Shown here: positions 1-7,500 of the stretch, one piece after another | Numbering within the stretch: the stretch's first letter is position 1 | Layout of the letters: each line of letters opens with the position of its first letter | Assembly: GCA_016200785.1 (NCBI GenBank) | Contig: JACQED010000081.1 | Coordinates: forward strand, 1-26,470 | Reading direction: 5' to 3' | From: Chloroflexota bacterium | Lineage (GTDB): Bacteria; Chloroflexota; Anaerolineae; Anaerolineales; JACQED01 | Length of the DNA stretch: 26,470 nt | Notes under the pieces: generated by a model | The model's database searches: none | Told to the model about the DNA's origin: nothing | Seen by the model: only the letters and a program-made list of their open reading frames with translations | Made by a program: the position numbers and the translations under genes

Positions 1-1
1 C

Positions 2-559
2 TTTCGCGACAGCACACAGCAAACCCAGGTCGCCTTCTTCGGCGCGAGCAAATGGCTGAGTGAAAACTCCAGAACCTATCAACTCGTCGGCGACACCTAT
101 TATCGTTGGCGCAACCCGCCCTGCCGATACCGCTCGAACGATCTCGACTTGATCTTTTATCCGGATCAATGGCTCGCCGATCTCGACTTCTCCGATCCGG
201 CGATCACGGCGGCGTGGAAAATGGCCCGGCAGGATTTGCTCAATGCGAAGGCCGAGGCCGACGCGAACGGCACTGCGATTGCCTTCATTTACTTCCCGAC
301 TAAAGAACAGGTATATCGCTAATTTCTGCCCGCGTGCGCCGCCGCGCTCACCCCCGATCGCGCCGATGCCCTGCGCGATCACTTGCTGGCATTCTGCGCC
401 GAAAACGATCTGAACTGCCTCGACCTCACGCCGATATTCCGCGCAGCCATCCAGTCCGAGCCGCAGTTGTATTACACCGCCGACCCGCACTGGAACTCGG
501 CTGGCCAGACTGTCGCCGCAAAGGCCATTCAGCAGTTCGCAGCCGTGTGTTGTCCCTGA
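2..559 (+). pseudogene. SGNH/AlgJ-like hydrolase, 3' part, with in-frame stop
   Basis: This is the C-terminal part of a gene entering from the left edge. Frame 2 reads as convincing protein from base 2 to the TGA at 557-559, except for one TAA at 320-322. Before the stop it reads FPTKEQVYR and after it FLPACAAAL, with no change of frame. The C-terminal motif YYTADPHWNSAGQ supplies the Asp and His expected of the last catalytic block in SGNH hydrolases of the AlgJ/AlgX/DHHW type, which act in O-acetylation of exported polysaccharide. The TAA is one transition from CAA (Gln), which would give VYRQFLP. The gene may be a recent pseudogene, carry a sequencing error, or be read through. The family call rests on two motifs and the 5' half is not visible. 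A shared terminator follows at 567-598. Confidence 0.6.
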
Positions 560-566
560 GCAATAG

Positions 567-598
567 AAAAAAAGGACGGCTCAGGTCAGCCGTCCTTT
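567..598 (-). terminator. Intrinsic terminator, probably bidirectional
   Basis: There is a perfect 11 bp stem (571-581 with 588-598) and a 6-base loop. On the minus strand it is followed by seven T (complement of the A run 567-573), so it best serves the LamG gene that ends at 653. It can also stop the rightward SGNH gene ending at 559, although its plus-strand T run is only three bases. The sequence on its right is shared with the terminator at 6744-6773. Confidence 0.85.
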
Positions 599-628
599 AG
601 TGTACTCACGTATCCGACTCGCGCAACC
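571..628 (-). repeat. 3'-UTR terminator element, copy A
   Basis: Read on the minus strand, the element starts with GGTTGCGC, continues with a CGG-AT-GTGAGTA-ACT stretch and ends in the AAGGACGG hairpin. The same series occurs at 6752-6804. It begins 24 nt after the stop codon of the LamG gene. Confidence 0.7.
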
Positions 629-652
629 ACGCTTTCGCAGAATCCCCAATGA

Positions 653-2470
653 TCAGGCGCACCTCAGGTCGGTTTTGATCGCCGCCGCCGACTGCCTCAG
701 TTGAGCCGCTTGTGCCGCAGTGAGCGAGCCATTCCTCTCTTTGGCATTCACTTGGTTGATGAAGGCGGTAAGTTTGCCACAGGCGGCTCGATCATTGTCC
801 GGGTTGTTATCGTTCAAGAGGCTTGCCACCCGCCTCAGGGGGGCTATCAGGCTGTTCTCGTCCCCTTGAGGCAGGCCCAGATTTCCAACAAGTTCAATAA
901 GCCCTTGGGTGGCCTCCGCCGGGGTGGGCGTTGGCGTCGCCGTCGGCGTGTCGGTCGGTGTACTGGTCGGTGTATTGGTGGGCGTTGCTGTTGCTGTCGG
1001 TGTGTTGGTCGGCGTCGCGGTCGCTGTGTCGGTCGGCGTCGGTGTGGGCGTGTCCGTCGGCGTGTTAGTTGGCGTGTTGGTCGGCGTCGGCGTGCTCGCC
1101 GCAGTCGGTGCAGGCGTGATCACAAATGGGAGACACAAGTCGTCTATGCCAAAACCATCCTCTGGTACAAATGTGGTGATCTCGATAGTAACCCGCGCAA
1201 TTCCGGGAGCGCTAAGGCTAATTGGGTCCTTGTTTTGAAATCCGTCACCAGTTCCTGGATGCGTGACGGAAACAGAACTCAAGATCGTAGTATAGTCGGA
1301 TGCAAAGGCATTGGCCGTGACTACGGCATCGCCAACGCTAATCAGCGTGACATTTACACTGTCCACACTAGCTGGAAGACCGGTTGCCGGATCAACAATG
1401 TCGGCGACGATGGGTTGGAAAGAATCGGGATTGCCGATGAGGAAATTAGGTAGAGAACTCGCCTCATCGGCACCTATTGTCGCGATCGCGCCACCCCCAT
1501 TCGAGGAAAACACCGCGCCTAGACTGGCGTATTGGGTGGTAATGACCGTTCCGTCGCTGACAGGCGATCCATCAGGAAAGAAGTCAAAGCGAATGCAGTC
1601 TCGGTTGGTCGGAATCACGGTGGGGAGCGCCGTCGCGGTGGGTGTGTTAGTCGGCGTACTCGTTGGCGTGTTCGTTGGCGTATCGGTCGGTCCCCCGCCG
1701 CCGATGATCGCCTGGATCTCGGCCTGCGTCAGAGCCTGGCTGAAGTACTCGATCTCGTCGAGGTCCCCGACGAAGTACCCATTGTGGACTGGATCGTCTC
1801 CGACGCACGGTCCATATCCGAAGCGCAGGGGAGTCCCGTTGGCGATGTTGAGGGCGCTGCCGAGCGCCCTACTGTCCGTACTGTACGCGACCTCGACGTT
1901 CCCGTCGATATAAAGGGTGACCATCGTCCCCGCTCGCACAAAGGCGATCTGGTGCCACTCCCCATCGTTGACGTGCGTTGATCCCAAGGAGGCGAACCAG
2001 TCCGGCGGGGGGCCGTTATCCACTTCCGTCCAGATAGTCCCGTCGCCTGTGAGCCGGATGTTCCAGAAGCTTGAGTAGGTGCAGATGTCGCGCTTCCCGA
2101 CGAGGTCAAGGAACTTCTCATAGGTGCTTGTCCCCGTGTAGGTGGTCCTCATCCAGAAGTCGACCGTGAAATCGCTGTAGCCGGGGTTGAGGTTGGCGCT
2201 GTCCGGAACGTGGACGTAGTCGTCCACGCCGTCGAAGTGGAACGCCTGCCCGACCTTCCCGGGAACGAACGTGGTGCCGCCCAGGAGGCTGCCGTTGTTT
2301 CCGTCGTTGATGTCGTTGGCATTCCCTTCAGCGGGCCACCAACTAACGGCAGTGCTGTTGCCGGCGGTGACGCCCTGCGCCAGTGAGAGCCATAGCGCCG
2401 CCAGCAGCGTCAAGAAGAGCCCGCCGCGCAGAGTTATACGACCGATGCGATTGAAAGAGTGGATGACCAT
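653..2470 (-). CDS. Secreted LamG-domain protein with two Thr-Pro linkers
   Basis: This 605 aa protein is exported by an N-terminal signal peptide (about residues 1-37, with a hydrophobic core after RITLRGG). Residues about 40-253 form a LamG/concanavalin-like fold (WPAEGN, FDGVDDYV, DFWMRT, DGEWHQIAFVR, LYIDGN, GDLDEIEYFSQALT), a typical carbohydrate- or surface-binding jelly roll. A TPTNTPT linker (about 256-288) leads to a second beta-rich domain (about 290-450, ending FGIDDLCLP). A longer Thr-Pro linker (about 452-521) leads to a small helical C-terminal domain containing ACGKLTAFINQVNAKE and LTAAQAAQL, a FIVAR-like end common on secreted Chloroflexota and actinobacterial proteins. The ATG at 2470 has GGAGGG six bases upstream. 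No enzyme motif is visible, so a binding or adhesion role is an inference. A strong terminator follows the stop. Confidence 0.85.
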   Translation of the reverse strand: MVIHSFNRIGRITLRGGLFLTLLAALWLSLAQGVTAGNSTAVSWWPAEGNANDINDGNNGSLLGGTTFVPGKVGQAFHFDGVDDYVHVPDSANLNPGYSDFTVDFWMRTTYTGTSTYEKFLDLVGKRDICTYSSFWNIRLTGDGTIWTEVDNGPPPDWFASLGSTHVNDGEWHQIAFVRAGTMVTLYIDGNVEVAYSTDSRALGSALNIANGTPLRFGYGPCVGDDPVHNGYFVGDLDEIEYFSQALTQAEIQAIIGGGGPTDTPTNTPTSTPTNTPTATALPTVIPTNRDCIRFDFFPDGSPVSDGTVITTQYASLGAVFSSNGGGAIATIGADEASSLPNFLIGNPDSFQPIVADIVDPATGLPASVDSVNVTLISVGDAVVTANAFASDYTTILSSVSVTHPGTGDGFQNKDPISLSAPGIARVTIEITTFVPEDGFGIDDLCLPFVITPAPTAASTPTPTNTPTNTPTDTPTPTPTDTATATPTNTPTATATPTNTPTSTPTDTPTATPTPTPAEATQGLIELVGNLGLPQGDENSLIAPLRRVASLLNDNNPDNDRAACGKLTAFINQVNAKERNGSLTAAQAAQLRQSAAAIKTDLRCA

Positions 2471-2522
2471 GGTTTACCCTCCGGCGAAATTATTCCCGTT
2501 GCATTGATCCCCCGGTTGGATT

Positions 2523-2789
2523 TCAGACAGGGGTGAGAGTGTCGCCGCCCGCCTCGCCTGACTCCCTGCTATGTTCCACGATTTCAACGTGCTCTCCAGT
2601 GACAAACCCTGGCGCCAATTTCCCTACCGCTTCCAGCATACCCGCCGTATCCTGAAAGTACGCTTTCGCGCCCGTCCCCACGTTTTCCATTTGGCCGCGC
2701 CAGCGCGGCTCGCTTGACTCTTTGGTCACAGGTTCGACCCACAGCCGGACCACAAGTGAGATAGTGCGGCGCTCGAAGGGCTGGAGCAT
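2523..2789 (-). CDS. Small conserved-type hypothetical protein (88 aa)
   Basis: This 88 aa protein has no signal peptide or membrane segment. The N-terminal half reads SLVVRLWVEP, then WRGQMENVGTGAKAYFQD, and looks like a compact beta-rich domain of a kind often seen as a free-standing small protein in Chloroflexota. That family resemblance is from memory and no function is known to me. The ATG at 2789 follows an AGAGGG ribosome binding site at seven-base spacing, which supports this start. It lies 57 nt downstream of the 171 aa gene on the same strand and is probably cotranscribed with it. The next gene (LamG) starts 52 nt further on. Confidence 0.65.
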   Translation of the reverse strand: MLQPFERRTISLVVRLWVEPVTKESSEPRWRGQMENVGTGAKAYFQDTAGMLEAVGKLAPGFVTGEHVEIVEHSRESGEAGGDTLTPV

Positions 2790-2846
2790 AGTTTTGCCCT
2801 CTGGGCAGGCTACGAGTAAGAAGATACCTTTTTCGGTTCTGAAATG

Positions 2847-3362
2847 TCATTGTGGCCGCAGCCGATTGATGTGGTCCCTGAAGGTTTGGGCGCTCGCAAA
2901 GCCGCCTTGTTCATGCCCTTGGGTCCTGAGGTTGAAGTAGTAGGTTTCACCGCTAACCTTAATGATCAAGTCTGCGCCGCCGCGGATAGGCCCAAGCCTT
3001 CGCTCCTCTGCCCGTGCATCCTCATCAAGGTCGGCCAACGGCCAAACCAGAATCTTGTCCAAAACCTCGGGGCCTTTGGCGTACAAACCGAGCCTTTCCA
3101 GTGTGTCGGCCATCTCGGCATATGGGCCGAGGATGGTCTTTCGCAAGTGAGCGGCAAACTTCTGGACTACTTCCAGCACGTCGCCTTCATACGGCAGCAT
3201 AACCAGGCTGGTTGTCGTCAAGCACAGCTTGCCCAGAATATTCTTGAAAGGCCCCTCCGACAACATTGTCCCAGAGGCGCAGATAAAATCGGCTGAATCA
3301 ACCCAGAGGTCTTGCGCCCTAGTTCCATCGGGCATCGGCCCCCCGATATTGATACGACTCAT
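2847..3362 (-). CDS. 171 aa protein, possibly GRAM/PH-like
   Basis: This soluble 171 aa protein has no signal or TM segment. Residues about 25-60 (FICASGTMLSEGPFKNILGKLCLTT) recall the beta-strand start of GRAM/PH-like folds. The C-terminal part (GGADLIIKVSGETYYFNL, then a helix containing FRDHINRLRP) fits the remaining strands and capping helix of such a fold. This is a fold-level guess and no catalytic motif is visible. The ATG at 3362 has a strong GGAGGG site seven bases upstream. The SARP-type regulator lies immediately upstream on the same strand, with an intrinsic terminator between them, and the 88 aa gene follows. It may therefore need its own promoter or depend on terminator read-through. 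Confidence 0.7.
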   Translation of the reverse strand: MSRINIGGPMPDGTRAQDLWVDSADFICASGTMLSEGPFKNILGKLCLTTTSLVMLPYEGDVLEVVQKFAAHLRKTILGPYAEMADTLERLGLYAKGPEVLDKILVWPLADLDEDARAEERRLGPIRGGADLIIKVSGETYYFNLRTQGHEQGGFASAQTFRDHINRLRPQ

Positions 3363-3396
3363 GGTGTTCCCTCCTCAGGGTGATGTGTCGTCCCGG

Positions 3397-3428
3397 GAAA
3401 ACAAAACTGCCGCCGAATTTGGCGACAG
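3397..3428 (-). terminator. Intrinsic terminator of the SARP-type gene
   Basis: On the minus strand, CTGTCGCC pairs with GGCGGCAG (8 bp including one T-G wobble) around the loop AAATTC, and is followed by TTTTGTTTTC. It lies 35 nt after the SARP stop codon and only about 35 nt before the ATG of the next gene. Confidence 0.75.
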
Positions 3429-3463
3429 CGTATCACGACGATGTTAAGAAAATGTTGAACGGG

Positions 3464-6400
3464 TCAGTCCGGGCGGAGATTGTCGAGAATCCAGCGACGG
3501 CACATGTAGGATTCCGCGTACGTCTGGAAGTCGGCCTGACTGTCCGCCCAGTGCCTCCGGGCTGCGTCGAGATCGCCGGACAGGGAATCGAATACGCTCT
3601 CGGCGAGGCGCCAGACGCCTGCCGGCGGCGGATGCCCTACCGATTGAGCAGTCTTCGTCGCCTGATCTACTTGGAACCTCGCCTGTGTTCGGTCGCCCGT
3701 GTGTCGGAGGATCGCGATCGCGAGCCACAAATGCACCTCCACCAGCCACGCCGTCGGCTCGATAGTCACGCCGACGGCACGAGCCTGCTCCAGACTCTCG
3801 GCGGCCTGCTCCCAACGAGCCTCGCACAAATAGGTCAGCCCGAGGTGGGTGAACGACGCCATCTGTTCCCAGACGTGGCCTGTCCGGCGAAAGGCCTCTG
3901 CGGCTTTCTTGAACAATACGCTCGCGCGCTCAAAACCGCCCTGTGCCAGCACCACATCGCCCAGGTTGAAGTACGAATACCCAATGCCCACCTCATCGCC
4001 GATGCGCTCAGCAACAGTCAGCCCTTTCTCGTAGTTCTCGGCGGCTTCAGGCCAACGCTCGAAGATGCGGAAGGCCTCGCCTACGTTGTTGAAGACATTT
4101 CTGACGACGATGCCCTCAGAATGAGTCAGGCCACCCTCTGGGCTGAGCGACTGTCGCCAGTACCGGTCAATCAGGTCCAACGCCCGTCGCGCGTAGTGCT
4201 CTGCACCGGACGCGCCGTGTTGATCGGAGTTGAAGATCGCCCAACGCCCATAAATCCTGGCAGACTCAAGATAACCTGCCTGCTCCGCTCCAAGACGATC
4301 GGCCTCGTCTACGGCTTGTCTCAGCAAAGGTCGCGCCAGTTCACGCTGGCCACGCCGATCATAGTTGTGGGCCAACCGATGCAGCAGGTGGACGCGCGCC
4401 TCGGGAATTGCGGCCAGTGACAGCGCAGATTCGAAGTGGCGGATCGCTTCATCGAACTGACCGCCGCTCTGGAGCAATTCCCCCAGGCCTTCATGCGCTT
4501 GCATCAGGAGGCTTTCGGGTGGTTCAAAACCGTCCCGGCCCTTCAGAGCCAGCGCGGCGCGGAAATGCGACTCGGCTTGCGCCAATGCGTACAGGCGCTG
4601 CGCGTGCCGGCCCGCGCGGAGATGATAGTCGAATGTCTTATCCCATGCGCCCGCCTGCCCGAAGTGAAAGGCCAGCGACGCCGCAACTTCGTCCAGCCGG
4701 TCGGGGTGAAGGCTTTCCAACGCCTCGCCGGCCCGCTGGTGCAGCCACGCGCGCTGTTCCAGGCCGATCCCCTCATAGACGAACTGGCGAATCTTGTCAT
4801 GGCTGAAAACATAACCGTCGCGACCGTGTTCGCTGAGCAGGAGCGCGCCGACCAATCCATCGAGTAGATCGAACAGAACATCGCCGCGCCAGACCCGCAC
4901 TCGCGCCAGCGCGGCCCACTCAAACTGGTGACCCAGCACCGAGGCCGCTTCCAGAACGCGTCGCTGCCCGTCGTGAAGTCGTCCAAGGCGGCGGCGAATG
5001 ATCGCCTGCATGGTTGGTGGCATGGCCGCCTCGGCTTGAGCCGGTGCCGCTTCTACAAACCAGCGGCCTGTTTCGTCAGCGGCCAGCCGGCCTTCTTCGA
5101 ACCAGGCCATCAGAATGGACGTCAGAAAAAGGGGATTGCCTTCGGATTCCTCGTACAACCTCTCGGACAGATTCATGACTTGGGGCGAGCCGCCGGACAG
5201 TTCCGCCAGAAGCCGCGCCACGGCATCGGCGCTCAAAGAGGTGAGCCGCACACGCAGCAGAATCCGCTGTCGTTTCAAATTCGACAGAAAGCCCGAAAAA
5301 TCATCCGGCTCACCTGCCCCGATTTCTTCAGAGCGGCCGGTGGCGAGCACAGAAATCCGCATCTGAGCGAGTCCGGGTGCCAAGTACGCGAGGTATTTCA
5401 GTGTTGCAGAGTCGGCCAGATGCAGGTCGTCAAGGAACAACAGAGTTGATTCTGTGTCAACCATCTGTGGGACGGAGGCAAACAGAATTCCGGTGAGGGA
5501 ATCAAACAGCCTGGCTTGGGCTTGATCCTGTGGAACGGGAGGGTCGGCCGGCAGGTTGGGCCGGTCCCGGCGCACGTCGGGCATCAATTCAGCGAGGGAC
5601 GCCAGCCACGCGAGGTATTTTCCGTCGTCGCGTTGAGGTCGTTCTGCCAGTGCAGCGCGCAGAGGCTGGAGCAATGGCTGATAGGGCAGGCCCGCCGACG
5701 GTCCGCAACGGCCCTCCAGCACTCGCTGGCCCTGTTGGCGGGCATAGCCGAGGGCTTCTTCGGCCAGGCGCGTTTTGCCAACGCCCGCTTCGCCCTCGAT
5801 GAGCATGATGTGGCCGCGCCCAGATCGTGCCTGTTGTGCCAGATCGATCAGGGTTGCATACTCGGCCTCGCGTCCAACAAACGGAGTGTGACCGAGTGTG
5901 AGGGGCAGCCGCCGCAATCTCTCCACTTGCTGAGGCGGCGGAAAATCGTACGGGCCGGTCACGGCTCTCCGGCGGATCTGCTCGGTGAGCGCGACTGTCT
6001 CGGGCAGCGGCCCGGCGTCCAACTCCCGCGCCAGCACCTCGCGACACTCGTCAAAGGCGCGCAGCGCCAGCGCCTGATCGCCAGCGTGGTAGTGGTACAG
6101 CATCAACTGAACCCACATGCTTTCGCGGGCCGGATCGGCGGCCAGCACCTCCCGGCACAGGCGCACGGCTTGGCGGTATCGTCCCTGCCGGGCATACGCC
6201 TCGGCCAGTTGCGTCTTAAGATAGAGATACCTCTCGCGCAACCGTTCGCGCTCGACCGTCGCCCAATCGGCGTAGCGATCCTCCTCAAGGTAGTCGCCCG
6301 AGTAAAGATTGAGCGCCGACTCGAGCGAACGAATCCCGTCCGCCGGGGAGCGCACATTCGCCGTCGGCGGCGGGCCGCCCGCCAGCCGCTCGAATTCATC

Positions 6401-6730
6401 CACGTCCAGCCAGTAGTCTGAGCCAATGTGCCACGCATAGCCGGCGTCGGTGGTACGGATGAAGTTAGATTGCGACCCGTGCGCGAGTTCGGGCTCGAGG
6501 GCCTGGCGCAACTGGCTGACCGCCACCCGAAGACTGCGGCTGGCCGCGTCGGGGTCGAGGTCGGGCCACAACCACTCCATCAACTGCTCGCGGGTGAGAC
6601 TATGTCCGCGAAACGTCAGCAGGATTTTGAAGAGCGCCTTGTTCTTTTGCGTCTTCCAATCGGCGTTGGGGATGGGGCTATCGCCGCGCTGCGCCTGAAA
6701 CGGGCCCAGGGTGCGGATGTGGAGGGTCAT
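3464..6730 (-). CDS. Large SARP-type transcriptional regulator (wHTH-BTAD-AAA-TPR)
   Basis: This 1088 aa regulator has the AfsR-like order of domains. An OmpR-type winged helix spans about 1-100 (LGPFQAQRG, LTREQLMEWLWPD, SRSLRVAVSQLRQAL, YAWHI). A BTAD helical domain follows at about 105-255 (YLEEDRYADWATVERERLRERYL, RQAVRLCREVLAADPARESMW). Then comes a STAND-type AAA ATPase with Walker A GEAGVGKT near 315 and Walker B LLFLDDLH near 435. From about 690 to the end there are many TPR-like helix pairs. It probably senses a signal through the TPRs and ATPase and activates target promoters. ATG 6730 is the only start that keeps the full winged helix. No clear Shine-Dalgarno is seen, and a hairpin ends about 22 nt upstream. 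The target genes cannot be told from the sequence; the adjacent small genes are candidates. Confidence 0.93.
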   Translation of the reverse strand: MTLHIRTLGPFQAQRGDSPIPNADWKTQKNKALFKILLTFRGHSLTREQLMEWLWPDLDPDAASRSLRVAVSQLRQALEPELAHGSQSNFIRTTDAGYAWHIGSDYWLDVDEFERLAGGPPPTANVRSPADGIRSLESALNLYSGDYLEEDRYADWATVERERLRERYLYLKTQLAEAYARQGRYRQAVRLCREVLAADPARESMWVQLMLYHYHAGDQALALRAFDECREVLARELDAGPLPETVALTEQIRRRAVTGPYDFPPPQQVERLRRLPLTLGHTPFVGREAEYATLIDLAQQARSGRGHIMLIEGEAGVGKTRLAEEALGYARQQGQRVLEGRCGPSAGLPYQPLLQPLRAALAERPQRDDGKYLAWLASLAELMPDVRRDRPNLPADPPVPQDQAQARLFDSLTGILFASVPQMVDTESTLLFLDDLHLADSATLKYLAYLAPGLAQMRISVLATGRSEEIGAGEPDDFSGFLSNLKRQRILLRVRLTSLSADAVARLLAELSGGSPQVMNLSERLYEESEGNPLFLTSILMAWFEEGRLAADETGRWFVEAAPAQAEAAMPPTMQAIIRRRLGRLHDGQRRVLEAASVLGHQFEWAALARVRVWRGDVLFDLLDGLVGALLLSEHGRDGYVFSHDKIRQFVYEGIGLEQRAWLHQRAGEALESLHPDRLDEVAASLAFHFGQAGAWDKTFDYHLRAGRHAQRLYALAQAESHFRAALALKGRDGFEPPESLLMQAHEGLGELLQSGGQFDEAIRHFESALSLAAIPEARVHLLHRLAHNYDRRGQRELARPLLRQAVDEADRLGAEQAGYLESARIYGRWAIFNSDQHGASGAEHYARRALDLIDRYWRQSLSPEGGLTHSEGIVVRNVFNNVGEAFRIFERWPEAAENYEKGLTVAERIGDEVGIGYSYFNLGDVVLAQGGFERASVLFKKAAEAFRRTGHVWEQMASFTHLGLTYLCEARWEQAAESLEQARAVGVTIEPTAWLVEVHLWLAIAILRHTGDRTQARFQVDQATKTAQSVGHPPPAGVWRLAESVFDSLSGDLDAARRHWADSQADFQTYAESYMCRRWILDNLRPD

Positions 6731-6743
6731 GGGTCACGTACAG

Positions 6744-6773
6744 CAAACAAGAAAGGACGGCTGAACCGTCCTT
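6744..6773 (-). terminator. Intrinsic terminator after the FHA gene
   Basis: AAGGACGG pairs with CCGTCCTT (8 bp; 6753-6760 with 6766-6773) around a 5-base loop, followed on the minus strand by TTTCTTGTTTG. It lies 45 nt after the FHA stop and only about 22 nt before the ATG of the SARP-type gene, so it is either the end of one transcript or part of the next gene's leader. Confidence 0.7.
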
Positions 6774-6804
6774 GAGTCTACTCACATGCCGAACCTGCGC
6801 AACC
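6752..6804 (-). repeat. 3'-UTR terminator element, copy B
   Basis: Same series as copy A at 571-628: GGTTGCGC, a CGG-AT segment, GTGAGTA-ACT, AAGGACGG, and then AGCCGTCCTTT. It starts 14 nt after the stop codon of the FHA gene. Five bases are missing from the hairpin loop relative to copy A. Confidence 0.7.
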
Positions 6805-6818
6805 TGGGCAAAATCGAA

Positions 6819-7433
6819 TCAGAACCCGAAGAACTTCAGCGGCGCATAGAGGATGTCCGGGTAATTGGCGTCCAAATACCACCCGACCCCGCCGCACACA
6901 ACCAGCAGGAGGATCAGACAGCCACAGCCGATGCCGATGTAGAGGCCGGTGCGACTCTGCGGCTTACTGCGCGGGGCAGGCGGAGGCGGCTGGGGCATGG
7001 CTTGCTGCTGCGGCGGCGGAGCATAAGCCGGCGGCATGGCCGGGGGCGGGACGTATCCCGGCGGAGCCGCGCCCGGTTGTTGATAGCCCTGCGCCCCCGC
7101 CCCGACCAACGTCGCCTGAGCATCCGTGCCGGCGGCGACCTCGTAATTCAAGGCAATCGTCTCGCCCAGGCCGAGCGAATCACCGCGCGCCATGGGCCGG
7201 GGGCCGATCAGGCGCTGGTTGTTGATGAACGTCCCGTTGGTGCTGCTCAAATCTTCGATCATGTAGCCGCCGGCCTGGCGCGTGAGCCGGGCGTGATGTC
7301 GCGAGACTTCGGCGTCGTTGATCACAATGTCATTCGACACGTCGCGCCCGACCGTGAGGATGTCTTTGGTGAGTTCGAACACCTTGCCCGGCGTCGGGCC
7401 TTGCATCATCGTCAATCGAAATCCAGCCGCCAT
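6819..7433 (-). CDS. FHA-domain protein with C-terminal membrane anchor
   Basis: This 204 aa protein has an N-terminal FHA phosphothreonine-binding domain (residues about 5-100) with the key residues in place: GR at 29-30, SRHH at 44-47 and STNGT at 64-68. A Pro/Gln/Ala-rich linker follows (about 115-165), then one TM helix (about 168-190, GIGCGCLILLLVVCGGVGWYL) and a short tail. It should sit at the membrane with the FHA domain in the cytoplasm, binding proteins phosphorylated by Ser/Thr kinases. I chose the ATG at 7433 because AGGAGG lies eight bases upstream. A longer frame beginning with TTG at 7454 has no such site. A terminator follows the stop and a promoter precedes the gene. Confidence 0.88.
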   Translation of the reverse strand: MAAGFRLTMMQGPTPGKVFELTKDILTVGRDVSNDIVINDAEVSRHHARLTRQAGGYMIEDLSSTNGTFINNQRLIGPRPMARGDSLGLGETIALNYEVAAGTDAQATLVGAGAQGYQQPGAAPPGYVPPPAMPPAYAPPPQQQAMPQPPPPAPRSKPQSRTGLYIGIGCGCLILLLVVCGGVGWYLDANYPDILYAPLKFFGF

Positions 7434-7470
7434 TATTTCAGCCTCCTCGTTCAAATGGGTTGACGCCCGG

Positions 7471-7500
7471 AGTATACTACTGTTTCCGTTTTACTCGCAA
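7471..7500 (-). promoter_or_regulatory. Putative promoter of the FHA gene
   Basis: On the minus strand, TTGCGA (7495-7500) and TATACT (7471-7476) are 18 bases apart. The predicted start is near 7464, giving a leader of about 30 nt that contains the AGGAGG site. It overlaps the 3' end of the NfeD gene. Confidence 0.45.

Noticed and set aside
909..1100. Repeated GTCGGTGTG-type units considered as a CRISPR or tandem repeat array
   Set aside because: The units encode TPT repeats in frame and have no unique spacers of constant length.
909..1238. Val/Gly-rich plus-strand frame of 109 codons, and a similar Arg-rich frame at 701-1453
   Set aside because: They are the reverse reading of the Thr-Pro linker codons of the LamG protein; the repetitive composition explains the lack of stops.
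3380..4420. Plus-strand frame of 346 codons opposite the SARP-type gene
   Set aside because: The minus-strand frame has clear TPR-like domain structure over the same bases; the plus frame has no motif and arises from GC-rich codon bias.
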